Source of the DNA: Ophiura sarsii
Lineage: Eukaryota; Echinodermata; Ophiuroidea; Amphilepidida; Ophiuridae
Direction of reading: 5' to 3'
Assembly (NCBI GenBank): GCA_035610835.1
Contig: CM069443.1
Location: 61,760,480-61,824,479, forward strand
DNA length: 64,000 bases
Positions within the stretch are counted from its first letter, which is position 1, and each line of letters begins with the position of its first letter. A model generated the notes under the pieces. It had not been told where the DNA came from. It did no database searches and worked only from the letters and a program-made list of their open reading frames with translations. A program made the translations under genes and the position numbers. Shown piece after piece: positions 48,591-60,418 of the stretch.

Positions 48591-49712
48591 GTAACGTTGA
48601 AAGAAACATGTTCAGAATAAAGGCTTTTGCAAAAATTGAATAAATGTATTCAGTGATGTTCATTTCATTGTGATGTGTAATTTATTTCCTGCAGGTTTCA
48701 TCATGTTTACACAAAATTGTGTAAATATCTACAACAAATGTACACAAACAGTTGTAAAAATATTACACAACTCTATGGGGTAAAAATATTTAACCCCATT
48801 TATGTGTAAAATAATACACAATTGAGGGGTAAAACTACTACCGCTGTTGAATTTGGTAAAGTTTACCCCATTCAGCGGTTCTGGGGAAACATGCGAGCAA
48901 TTGTGTAAAAGTTACCCCATTTTCGGTAAAATGTTACTCCGAACTGGTGTAAATTTGTTACTCCCTTTGCTGTGTAAAGCTTACTCCAGTGACGACCATG
49001 TTTCCCCAGAACCGCTGAGATGTGTAATATTTTACACCATACTGGGTAATTATTTTTTACAGTGCAGTGGTGACAACGGGTTTTAGTGGTCGTGTGATGA
49101 AAATGAAGCATGCTGTGTTTCACAAGAAATCTTCTTTGTGTTCCTACCATCTTACCAGCCACAAATCACATGACGTAATACGTTCATGTCACAGAACCTG
49201 TTCAGATAAGAAATCATCATTCACATCCTATCTTTAAAAGGGTACAGGACTTAGCTTGCCAGCCCATACTAGTCAATATGAATTGAAAAATAGCAAAGAA
49301 AAATTGACACATTTACCGGTATGGTAAATCTCTCGCAATACGTTAGTACGGAATATCAGGCTAAACCATAATGGCAAAGCTGATAAGCGCAGTTTTTAAA
49401 CCATAATCATAATGACAAAGCTGATAAGCGCAGTATCAATTTAAACTGCGCATGAGGTATACAATGTTATATCATGTATTGACAGACGAAGGACAAAGAG
49501 GACATTTTCAGCTAATTTTCTACACAATTCTAGTATACTTTTAAAATAACAGGAGTTGCTATAATTTATATTGATGTTGTTGCTTCAAGGTTACAAGTAC
49601 AATTACTTGCTCCTTTAAAAGTAACCAACTGTCATTCTTTGTCAGTGTGTATTTATAAGCCTTTGCGTGCAGGATAATTGCAGCCTTTATGTTGACATTT
49701 CCTTTCCCCAGA

Positions 49713-49985
49713 TACTCATCAATTGGTACAAAATGTGATGTTTTATGGTCTAATTTCTCGCAAACGTTAGTTGAATGCTTCTGTTTATTATGGTGTTGGC
49801 AACACCTTTGAACATGACACAGACGCCAAAGTCTGCGGGTAATTGGGTGACGTTTGTGATAATGACGAACATATCTAGGACTCTATCTATAGATATTTTA
49901 TATACAATAATTCCAATTTGACGTAAATTCCGAACTACTCTTTGTTATGTTCAAAGCAATTTGTATATAGTGGGTGAGATTTTGG
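49713..49985. other. Non-repeat flank of unit B
   Basis: No gene or element recognised. The preceding 49550-49730 block has a diverged relative at about 50550-50760 (GATGTTGTTG...CTCATCAATT). Confidence 0.45.
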
Positions 49986-50330
49986 ATGTCAACAGGCATT
50001 TTGATTGGTTTATGGCTGGTTTCCAGTCGATACGCACTGTATATTATGAAACGATAATATATAGTTTGAGGGCGGGGCTTAATTCATTCGAATAATAATA
50101 CTTTCAGTGCGTATGGTCATCGCGTTAAGATGTTCAAGCGTGCCCTACACAAAGTTGCCGGCGTGTGCGTTGTGCATATAACGCAGCGTTGCCACGTGTG
50201 CGTGTGCTAAATAACGCGATTTTTCGATGTAGGAAGTTCGTAAACAGCTCCTTAGATTCGCCGATTATATAAAGGGGGAATTTTCTTGTTGTTTGATTAA
50301 AATAAATCTAAAAAAACGTTATTTTTATGA
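49986..50330 (+). repeat. Promoter-like dispersed repeat, plus copy
   Basis: Shares GATGTCAACAGGCA, TGCGTATGGTCATCGCGTTAAG, ATGTTCAAGCGTGCCCTACA and GTTGTTTGATTAAAATAAATC with the inverted copy at 63568-63916. It contains ATTGG (50004), GGGCGGGGC (about 50070) and TATATAAAGGGGG (50276). No TIR found. Confidence 0.65.
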
Positions 50331-50864
50331 AAAAATAACTTATGAACTAAATAAGAATTAGAATAAACTATACACGACTCCAAATATGGTACAGCCTATA
50401 CAATTTTATTCTATAATTGTTGCTCTCACGACAGTGCCATGGCCATCGCACCTGATGGGATACACATCCTGGGGAAAAGGGTCCATTGTAGAGAGAATCA
50501 ACCCAATGTTGTGATTTTTGTTTAAAAAAAATTGTAACCAGATTTGCAATAATCTATATTGATGTTGTTGACCTACGCGAGCAAATTCATATTAATTACT
50601 ATAATCAAAACAAATAATTGTAATTATAACACCTGCAAATATAACCACCTGTCATTCAAGGTTAGAGAATATTCACTGACCTTGATTGTGCTAGGATAAT
50701 TCGAGCCTCTATTGCTGTCATCCCTGTCCCCCATAGGCTCATCAATTAGTACATTTTATTATGCTATTTGTCATACACAATGTGGTTGGACCGACCATTT
50801 TATTGATGTTGTATCATCCTTGCCATTGAGGTACTGCTATAGTTCAATTGGCGACACGGTGTTT

Positions 50865-51010
50865 ATCTCTCCGCGCGAAAAAGGAATCCAAGCGTACTCG
50901 CGATATTTTGACATACAGTCCGCCATGTTGCGTTAAACAAGCTTTTTGCGTGCCCTCGCTTTTGTTGTGAATCAATTCGCTGCTGTAAACAGGTTCGCCA
51001 ATTTGGAACT
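50865..51010 (+). repeat. CTCCGCGCG repeat family, copy 2
   Basis: CTCTCCGCGCGAAAAAGGAATCC, AGCGTACTCGCG and GCTGCTGTAAACAGGTTCGCC landmarks; relative of 27165 and 57130. Confidence 0.55.
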
Positions 51011-53150
51011 TGTTGTATTATAGATGAGGTGACCGTTGTTTACATTTAGGACGCCCTCTGTTGATTTGAGACAAAACACACCGGGCAAGAGTTCCTATAG
51101 TTTACATAGGCCAGATCAGGTTTTCTAACTAGATTGTGGTGTCACAGCAAATTGTTATCAAAACTGTCTTTAAACTTGCTTAGGAATGCTATAAGCTATC
51201 GCATTTCACACAAAAAATTAAAATAAATGAGTTTTACAATTCATTAGAAAGAAATTTCATGTTGTCTTCATTAACTTTACTGTATATTCTGCCTGGAGGG
51301 AATCAACAGAGGGTGTCCCATTTGTAAATACATGACGTCACCGGTCACACCATCTATAGTATAAGGACGCTAAGAAATGCCGGTTATTTGGGTGACGTTT
51401 TTATAACAACGGGGATCCAAGGATTCTTTTGACGACAACATTTCTACAATGCGGCGGGCCATCTATAGTTTTGCTGTGATTTTCATCGAGAACACGCCAC
51501 CCGTTGTCTAACTATTTCAATTTAAAATCAATTTGAAGTTGAAACGGATATTTTCTTAAATATATTCGCTTTCAGTCCATAGTCTACCAAAAGTGTCGTA
51601 AAAATCGACAAAATACAAACAAAACGACAACGATCTAAATCAGTATGGTGTATGACCCGTTTGTATACTGTGTTTTCAATACTACATGAAGGCAAATCTT
51701 TAAAATCTTATTCCAAATTTTGAATTGAATGATTCCAGTGGTTCGCATGATAGAATCAAAACTTAATGCAGAATTTGCCCAATGAAAAGTATCCACACTT
51801 TTTTGGTGGTTATCCACTTTTGGGGATAATTCGCTACTTTTTTGATAAAAAAAGGTAATGGATATCAAAATTTCAATTTGTGGGTGAAAACCTAAAGTGT
51901 TCGGGTGATCTGAAGAAGTGAATTTTGTTTCCAACACATACTTTATAACAGAGTACAGCTAATACCCACACCTTGTTTTGAAGCTTAAAAATATGATTTT
52001 GCTCAAATTTTATATTTAAAAACAAATGTGCTGAACAATTAAAATTATACACGTTTACATCTCAGCACGCGCTTGCTACCAATAATTCCAATCATTAAAT
52101 TGTCCCTGCTTTATTACATTATTAGTGAACGACGCGTTCATAGAATATTAAACAAATATAATATTCCATGTTCAATGTTATTCATATTTGAGATGATATC
52201 ATATTCAGCCGTATGGTGTCTGAGTTTTTGTTTACTTTGCAAATAATGGACATATGTCGGTCGACAAGCGATGTTAATATTCGATTTTTGTGTATGGTTA
52301 TTTAAACAAGATGCTACGAACATGCCTGCAAATGTCACATATCCTACACTGATTGCTGTGAGTCACAGATTAAAGCAATATTATACGATCTTTTTTAAAT
52401 TTGTAAACATATTTGTCTCTCTCTCTTATGTGAAGTTTTACTATCAGGAAAGACTTTTTTGGACTCATAAATCTATTTTTGCCTGTCATTTCCGTTAAAA
52501 AATCCATCACAGAACTAAATCATAATGAAAATCTGCTTTCAATTAAAGGATTTTTCAACATATTTGTTTCGATTTCATCATAAAGCATTCCGTAGGGGTA
52601 TGTCCATTGGTTTACAGTTGCGGTAGTAACCAGAAACACTGTAAACAGCTGCGCTAACGCGGTGTCACGTCAAACCATAGAATTCTATTTACAAACGAGA
52701 AAAAAACACTAGTCAGAAATAAACTGTGCTGGTACCCGGACAACTTAATTCAAATCTGATTTTGAAGTAATTAGGAAACGTATTGCTCGTTTAATTATAC
52801 GATATTTCAGTTTCATTGTTATGAATGTAATTTGACCAAAAACAAATGCATTTCTAAGAAATAATCAAAGATAGAGGGCGTTCCATGAAAAAAATCGCAT
52901 ATGCCTTTAAAAGCAAAGCGTTATTGCATACATCTTTTTGTTTATATTAATAACAGTTGAATTTTCCAAACGAATATATTGGTTGTGCGTGAGGTAGTCT
53001 GAATATCTGTATATCTTTACAAAGCACAGATATAAACCTTTAATTAAGCAAGCATCTGTATTAGGTTTAAACAAAAGTGAAACTAATTGGTTCAGTTTAT
53101 ATCAAAAATTGTCATTCGAATTAATGTTGCTAGAATAATATGCAGCGTTC
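51011..53150. other. Unique gene-poor DNA
   Basis: No gene or clear element. Frames are at most about 100 codons and resemble no family I know. Confidence 0.45.
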
Positions 53151-53172
53151 ATACACTCTTAGTAATTTCTAA

Positions 53173-53263
53173 CCAATCAGAGAGCAGGAGTCCATTGAAA
53201 GTGTCTACTTGCATTTCGCGTGCGCACCGTTTATGCGCTCACCAATCGTTTTGTTTTGATTGG
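53173..53263. promoter_or_regulatory. CCAAT cluster
   Basis: CCAATCAGAG (53173), CCAATCG (53242) and inverted ATTGGTTG (53259) within 91 bp, with CpG-rich TTCGCGTGCGCACCG between. No TATA box is evident. Could be a promoter or part of an element. Confidence 0.25.
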
Positions 53264-53469
53264 TTGTTCATGCACAGTGGCGAGTCAATATATGCGAAGT
53301 TGTTTGACTTTACACCTATTTTTGGCACGATTGAGATACATTTTGGCTCTAAACAAGCTTGTTCCAACGAATATTGCAATTTTCTTTTCATCTGTGTACT
53401 TTTGACCATCATAATTCCATGATTCCTATGGTCAAATGAACCGACAGTGCCAATCTCAACCGACACGAC

Positions 53470-53523
53470 GTCAATATTGGGGGCGCGAGCCCCCCTCGCC
53501 CCCCTCTGGCTACGCCACTATTC
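53470..53523 (-). mobile_element. hAT-like terminal fragment
   Basis: The minus strand reads TAGTGGCGTAGCCAGAGGGG and then G-rich sequence. AGTGGCGTAGCCAG followed by poly-G is a recurrent hAT-type end in animal genomes. The partner end is not seen, so only a fragment is present. Confidence 0.5.
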
Positions 53524-53988
53524 ATGCAGCACCGTGTTTGCCGAGTTTTTACCGCGAGTGATATAGAACTTGTTAACGTGTATTTATTTGTCATTAAAGA
53601 GATTAAAAGTTATGCACGCAATTGTCACAATAGCACTCTCACTGCAGGGTCGCACCATTATTCACACATCAACATACAGTGCGCGTGCATTAATTTTCTA
53701 TTATTTCTCGGAACAATAGAGGGCATCCATGCGTCGGCCATTATTTACGGGAACTAAAGTCTTTTTCAGAATTTAAAAAGACCAACACCACAGATAATAT
53801 ATAAAGTTTTGACCAACACACAATATGTTGATGGATAACCCGCCAAACGTATGAAACAGTACATGTGTGCATAACACTGGTATTGAAGGTCGAACACTTA
53901 ATTGATCGAAACAGCATATACTACGGGACTAAAAACCTTTTGTTACCGGCATGCATGAGTGAAGTGGATTACCTCTATTATATATCCC

Positions 53989-54115
53989 ATTGGTGCGCGT
54001 GGAGATCGCTATCGATCACAGGGTTTCATATTCAAATGAGTTTGAATAGCGGGAAGGTTGAACGAGGAGGAAGTGAGGTGTATAAAGCCGTCAATTCACT
54101 TTCTACAGACAGCAA
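53989..54115 (+). promoter_or_regulatory. Candidate Pol II promoter with TATA at 54081
   Basis: Inverted CCAAT (ATTGG, 53989-53993) lies about 90 bp upstream of TATAAAGC (54081-54088). A start is expected near 54110 within TTTCTACAGACAGC. It is followed by the splice-bounded minisatellite exon candidate. Confidence 0.45.
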
Positions 54116-54197
54116 CTAAATTTGTAAAGTATGAATGTATACAGATTAGTGCATAAATTAACACGTTGTTCTGGAGTGGTTTTTTTTTTCATTTTAG

Positions 54198-54743
54198 AAA
54201 TAGAGTGGAGTTTTCTAAAGTGATATGCTCTTTTCGACGGAGGCTTGGAACTCAATCAACTGCAAGATTCGTGTTTTCAGGAAGAGAAGATTACATTGTT
54301 TGTGAAAGGGACAGAATCGATTCAAATAGGACGACTAGATATGTGGAGTATAATAGGAGGAAGCTGTATTTGGAACTTAATTAACTGCAAGAGTCGTGCT
54401 TTCAGGAAGAGAATATTACATGGATTGTAAAAGGGACAGAATCGGTTCAAAGAGGACGACTGGATATGTGGAGTATAATTGGAGGAAGCTGTATTTGGAA
54501 CTCAATTAACTGCAAGAGTCGTGCTTTCAGGAAGAGAAGATTACATGGATTATGAAAGGGACAGAATCGGTTCAAAGAGGACGACTGGATATGTGGAGTA
54601 TTGGAGGAAGCTGTATTTGGAACATATTTAGCTGCAAGAGTCGTGCTTTCAGGAAGAGAAGATTACATGGATTGTAAAAGGGACAGAATCGGTTCAAAGA
54701 GGAAGACTGGATAGTTGGAGCATTGGGTTGGAAGTCAGGAAAG
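54198..54743 (+). other. Candidate non-coding exon
   Basis: Preceded by a strong acceptor (T-run then CATTTTAG, ending 54197) and followed by AAG|GTAAGC at 54744. A further acceptor, CTATTTCAG, ends at 54856, giving a 113-bp intron. All frames contain stops within each repeat unit, so a coding role is unlikely. It could be a spliced non-coding RNA. The upstream donor (GTAAAG near 54124) is weak. Confidence 0.35.
54238..54727 (+). repeat. Minisatellite, 4 units of about 122-124 bp
   Basis: Units start at about 54238, 54357, 54481 and 54603, each GGAGGAAGCTGTATTTGGAA (shortened in unit 1) through GGACAGAATCGGTTCAAAGA to GATATGTGGAGTATAAT. The first and last are more diverged. Confidence 0.95.
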
Positions 54744-54856
54744 GTAAGCAGCATTATACTTATCCTAATACTGTACTAATACTCCCGTGCTCTCTTAACC
54801 AGCCTGCGAAGATCCGTGCACTACCATATGTGTGTTTTAACATGTTTCTATTTCAG

Positions 54857-56187
54857 AGAGGGTCGTTAGGCTCAATAGGATTTTTATTTTTTTGGTTGAG
54901 CCTGCAAATAATGAAATAATATCCATATCCTTGTGTAGCTACGAAAGGAGTCAATCTCTTGTAAGATATCTGTAAAAACATGATTAAAAATGAGTAGTGT
55001 TCAACCAATCGGTAAATATGATGACTATAAGTAGATGGGAACACATACTAAATTGAGCTCAATTTTATTTAGCTTAATAATGTGTTTAGCCTAAATGTGT
55101 TAAGCTTAAATCTGCTTAATTTTGAGTGAAATGAAAACAAGACTAGAAACTGGGAACAAGGCGTCATGACAAATGGGAAACATAAACGATCACAGTCGGA
55201 TATATTCAAATGATATTGCCATTATTTTTGCATAAAAAAGATGTCTTGTCGGTTCCTTCCGCCTGATCTACACGCAAATAATGAACTTGTTTTACGATCG
55301 GTCCCACGAGTAGAAATCTATTCACAATCGAATAAGGGTATAGAAGTTTTCTGTGTTTCCCATTAGCTCCTATGCTGTCGGGGATAATAACCATGTTTAA
55401 GATTTTCAGAATGAAGACGCACCTGTTTCATGATATGTAGGTCAATTTGGTAACACGGTTCATGCAATGAATTGGACGTCATGCACCGATTCAATTGATT
55501 CCCCTTTGTAGTCCGTTGCCCATGGCTACATGGATAACCTCCGTTGTAGGACGAGAAAACATTCGGTCTTTTTCGACAAGCATACGTTTAATGTATTTTA
55601 CATGTCACTGATTTGGCACCAAAGTAGTGCATTTCGGTGAATCGAAACTGTTATTTTGACTCACTGGGGTTAAATTGCTTGAAATAAGAGCATGTTCCAG
55701 TTGGCTGTTGTGTTAGCTAATTTCAGCTCGCCAATTTCAGTTTCGGCTTGTTATAGAATTTGCCTTACTAGGTGATACAAAAACAGTTAACCCATTCTTG
55801 ACAGCCAATTTCTTGACAGCTACTTATACTAACTTTCATAAATCCGTGCGTGTTGTAAAAGCAATCGCTATTAAGCATCACTATAAATATATATCATTTC
55901 GTTGATGAAATATAGAAGTTTAAAGAGAACTGTAAAATTGATGTTGTAAACAATGGACAAGCCCAATTAGGCCCGTACATGTGTAATGTGTACTTGACCG
56001 GATGTTAACATTGTCTATACGTTCGACATGTTTCTCGAGAAATGAACGATATTGACATGCTCACAATGTCAACAGCAGCATCAGTTGGCGTGCATTGATT
56101 TTTCTCATTTCTTGGGCGACAAGAAACACGCATACATTGACTTATAATCAATCGTCATGACCATTTTCTGTCATGATACTATCTAAT
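54857..56187. other. No feature recognised
   Basis: A+T-rich. Could include the downstream part of the candidate transcription unit, but no terminator or coding signal is clear. Confidence 0.4.
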
Positions 56188-56191
56188 TTAA

Positions 56192-56424
56192 CACTTCCCA
56201 CGCGGCTATATTAGTTTTACCATATAAAAACAGATTTTTCAGAAACCTTTCAAGATCTATCTCAAGGATTACTGAACCAATATTAGGCATGTTTGTAGCT
56301 TATTTCAATGCATTTCACATGGTGATTCTAAATATGTAGGTGAAGGTCAATAATGTTGACATTTTTGAATCATTTTGTGAAATTTTGGAACTTTCGTTTG
56401 CAGACGCCTGCCGCGTGGAAAGTG
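56192..56424 (+). mobile_element. TTAA MITE, CACTTTCCACGCGG family, copy 8
   Basis: TTAA at 56188-56191 and 56425-56428; ends CACTTCCCACGCGGC / CCGCGTGGAAAGTG. It lies outside both segmental duplications, so it is an independent insertion. Confidence 0.9.
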
Positions 56425-57129
56425 TTAAACAATACATGTAGTGTTTTTGTATAAATTGTGTGATAGGCTTTTACGTCGATGGGTATTCATAATAAAGAAT
56501 TTAACAGGTAGTATACTACAAGTTCGCCGTTGGATAACGTTAAAATCTTTACCAATGGTATTTTAGAAACACAAACTCAAAAGGGGTATTTGAGGGCTGA
56601 GCAGGGGTGTGTGCCACTCAACTTGCCGATCGGAAGCCACTTTTGTTCAACTTTGGTGAGTGTCCTATTGTTGGTGGCGCTGTTTGTGTCGTCTGCTTTG
56701 GGTATTCAGGGTATTAGACTTAATGGATGTTTACATTGAATAATTAGGAAAATTCTCCCAAAATGATCCGGTTTTGAAAGTTATGATAAAACGTACGTGC
56801 TGGATGGTTTTTACAAGCCTGAAATATATGATACTTCACGTTTCATTATTTATTTTAGGTATTTGATTTCATTCAACTCCGATGAGCATCATAAAATGGC
56901 GCTGTTTCCTTTTTTATTTTATGCAAACGGGACCTGTTTAGCTACGTACATCAGTATAGGACTTTCCTATCCCAAATTTAATAGAATCCCTGGGCTAAGC
57001 TTTATAAAGGCTGAGAGACTTGCGCGAAACAGAACTTCATGAAGAAAAGAGGTTCTGTGGCGCTTGGTAAAAGGTATCGAAAGTGGGCAAGATCGTTAGC
57101 AGAGATTTGGCGAGAAATATTTGGCTTTT

Positions 57130-57305
57130 ATCTCTCCGCGCGCAAACATAATCTAAGCGTACTCGCGCAATTATGACTACACGCACGAAGTTTTCGGCGC
57201 ACGCACGCGTCACGCATATGATGCACAGTGCGCTTGTTGCATTCACGGGCGCCCGCGTCCTTTTGTATTCATTTGCTGCTGTAAGGAGGTTTCGCCGATT
57301 TGGAA
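57130..57305 (+). repeat. CTCCGCGCG repeat family, copy 3
   Basis: CTCTCCGCGCGCAAACATAATC, GCGTACTCGCGC, GCTGCTGTAAGGAGGTTTCGCC and ATTTGGAACT landmarks. The overlapping frame at 57173-57490 is attributed to this repeat and its flank. Confidence 0.55.
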
Positions 57306-57893
57306 CTGATCAAACTATAGTTTGCACATTTTACAAGAGTAATTCAAAGTTGGTTGACCACGTGTCATTGGGTTCATATTATCAGAGTCAAAATGACATA
57401 CCGAAATGGATGCCAGCGAACACGTGTCATTTTCTAAATCACCTCGTGTATGTTGAATTATCTCGTTCAGACACCATGGTCACGACCTGAATCCTACTTT
57501 GTAATGTAATTTAAGGCGGTGACAATTTGTAGTTGAGGGTGATCCTTGGGCAAATATTATAATCATTTAAGGGTTTTTTATTTAAGAATATTAATTCATA
57601 TAATTAAAAGCGCAAATTTTATCGAAAAGATACAAAAACGGAATAGCTATTCAGTGTCGAAAGCAACAAGGTGTCAGGATATTATACCGACAATGCAAAA
57701 CATGATTAAACTCAGGACCTCTTTGGTCTACTAGTAACCGTATAATTTTATATTACCTTTATAATGATTAATTATGGATTTTTTGTTCACATGTTAAGCT
57801 TTCATGTTAAAGTCAAACGCCATTAGTAATGCAGGCCAACAAACATAATTTTAAAATGTCAAAATTATTAAAAATCTCATTAGGGCCTACCAG

Positions 57894-58038
57894 ATTTGGA
57901 ATCACCATGAGAAATGCATTGAACTAATAAAAATGCCCAGTATTTGTTCATTAATCCTCCAGTAAACTTTGGAAATTGCGAAAGATTTCTGAAAAATCGG
58001 TTTTGTGTATGGTAAGACTGTTATCCGTGTGGAAAATG
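57894..58038 (-). mobile_element. TTAA MITE, CACTTTCCACGCGG family, copy 9 (partial)
   Basis: Reverse-oriented, with GGAATCACCATGAGAAATGC through GATTTCTGAAAAATCGG to CCGTGTGGAAAATG|TTAA (58039-58042). The other half is missing. Confidence 0.75.
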
Positions 58039-58042
58039 TTAA

Positions 58043-60418
58043 AGTATTTTGTTTAGACACCATGGCCATGACCTGTATCTCACTTTTGTTTTGGCGCCTT
58101 TGCGAGTCAGCCACCTAATACAATCTAAATTCAGATCATTTCATCGTCAGCTTCATTAAAAAATCACATACACAGGAGAGTCACTTTATGTGTACAAACA
58201 AAATGGTGTGTCTGATTGTAAAGACAAGGCAAAACATAAATATACCCTGGACCTCAATAATGTGACTTGTCAATTACGACACGAACTGTATAATATCGTG
58301 TCACCTTTTATATGATTAATTCAGTGTGCACTGACCACATGATGAGCATACGTTAGCATCAAATGATATTTTAAGTAGTAGAGGCTAATGAAGGCTGTTA
58401 AGGAAACGAGGCAACATTGAATTGAGTTTAATTAAAATAAATGTCCAACAAAGGGCAGTGAGAGGTTATCGATGACTTACTTCCAACACTTTGTAGAAAT
58501 ATACCCAAAAATATCGAGAACAACCAATCCGCAGAACAATTATGTTTCATACAGTTTCAGTGTATCGGGAGAAAAAAAGCAATATCGATGGTAGTAGAGG
58601 TCAAGAATCATTGACAGCCTTTTATTTAAAATGTCCATTTCTGAGCCAAAATCTACTTGGTAACTAACTTATATCTTCCTTAACCTTACATTTTGTGAAC
58701 TTGACTTTTTGCATGAAAATTATTTGTATGTAGGGTCTCGGGTATTAATAACGGATAAATGTAAAGACCTCACAGCAAAAAGTCATAGTCTTTGTTTATA
58801 TCTTATTGAGAAACTTCCAATCATTTCTTGACAAAACAGGCTAAATAGACATTGAGATGAATCTTTTTGGCACAATCTGGTACCAAATTTGCCACAAAAC
58901 AACAGAGATAAGCCATAATTAGCACCAGTTAATGAAAATCCGTGACGTTTCCAAATTCGAAAATCAAAACCAAAAATATCAAGACACACCAGTTTAAAGA
59001 TGCCGGTAGGTTAATCAGCGTATTTAGAAAATGAAGATATGCTCCATGCTTATATGGTGGTCGACACGATGAAATTCACTTTTTCCCTTCAAAATTGATT
59101 TAAGCATTAGAAGAAAGTTGATATTTTAAGAGAGAGATGTGAGATGTTTCCTGTTGATGATATAAGTGTACAGTGTGGTGAATTACATCAAGTGGTATAC
59201 CATAATACAAGTTTGTATACTGTCCAATTGTCAAATTTGAGGTGTATTTTTGCTTCTATCGTGAAAACCACTGGATTGGGTCACCTTTAACTGCGACGAC
59301 ATTGAAGTTACTTGATGTGAATAACCTTTTGGTGGTCCACTTGAAATACTGGGACATTCTTGAGGGGAAATTGACCATTTTGGATTAATACCTCTAAGAA
59401 CTGATCCCGAGAGTTGTCTCACTTTAGCGGTCAACCATTGTCATCGTTAACATAAATGATCGTTTATTTCACCTACTTATCTACATCATAAGTGTCCCGA
59501 TGAGACCATACACGTGAAACATTAGATCATCGGTTGTTTTCAAGTCTACACTTACGAGTGAACCAGTATTTTTCCCCTTGGTATTTTATCGAAATGTCCA
59601 GTACACAATGTTTACACTAGAGACTTTCTAGCGCCTGTATTCCGAGACTTGTTTAGGATAACGAGTTACGTATTTATCTATGAATCGGCTTATATTTCAG
59701 GAAAGAAAGGAAAGACGTTTCGTATTAACAAAGTGTTTGGTTGGCCGGACCAGTGTTGTCAAATTGATGTAGCATCTGTTTACATGACATACATGAATCC
59801 TGACGATTTGTAAAGAAGTGTTTTGACTTTGCAACTGTTTGCGCACCGAATTTAAGAGGAAATGTCATGCCTATTTTACGCATCCGTATAATATTACTAC
59901 ATACTTCAATAATAATTCTTCCGATTCCCTGTGACCTACTGTTAGTTGACAGAAATACTATTTATCAGGCGGTATAAGATGTTTTGTTCTAATCTAAAGA
60001 TACCGATATATTCATGACTTGTTCACACATATGGAAGGGATGGTTTTGTTGATGTTTCTTAAAGTATCCATCATTTTGTTTTCAAAAATGCAGATCGATC
60101 ACCACGAGATTGAAAACACAAATGTGCATCCATTCCGACCGATAAACACTTGGAAAGTGGTAAATGATACATAGACGTAATGAAACGTACTTGTCCGCTC
60201 AGGTAAACGAGCCTCTCAGGTAGGGTCGATCGGGCGTGCTTTTGTTCTTTGTTGGTTTTTCACTACCAGTCTGTTGCGTCCCCCAAGTGCAAGGAAATCG
60301 AGCTCGAAAACCACTGTCGTGAAATTATTTTGGTATATTTCAGCAATTTTCAGAAAATTTCAAACAAATTTCAAACATTAATAAAAACCGGTCTGGCCCG
60401 TAGAACAGACAGGGTGGG
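58043..60418. other. Unique gene-poor DNA
   Basis: No gene, element boundary or RNA gene recognised. Confidence 0.45.

Larger units (their letters stand above)
47951..49064. mobile_element. TIR element (1114 bp) with exon-like ORF
   Basis: Unit A has GTAGACAGTGGTGAC uninterrupted (about 41281-41292). Here the sequence is split, with CA shared on both sides. Ends are CACAGTTAAAAA and inverted CACTGTAAAAAA. The interior has many GTGTAAA / TTTACAC motifs, a perfect 72-bp inverted repeat (48241-48312 / 48519-48590) and a 21-bp one (about 48873-48893 / 48998-49018, core GCGGTTCTGGGGAAAC). It also has an ATG frame ending at a splice donor (48198-48270). CACT-type ends with subterminal repeats suggest a CACTA-like non-autonomous element; this is inference. 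Confidence 0.8.
42304..49712. repeat. Segmental duplication, unit B
   Basis: Diverged tandem copy of unit A, offset about 8 kb. It carries two extra elements (45899-46503, 47951-49064) and a unique 43864-44085 stretch beginning ATACACATGGAAAAAAGTAT. No host gene is recognised. Confidence 0.9.

Noticed and set aside
53409..53594. 61-codon minus frame with SGVARGGRGGLAPP
   Set aside because: This Gly-Ala-rich peptide is the translation of the hAT-like G-rich terminus, a frequent annotation artefact.
57173..57490. 105-codon frame
   Set aside because: Half lies in the CTCCGCGCG repeat; no homology or splice context.
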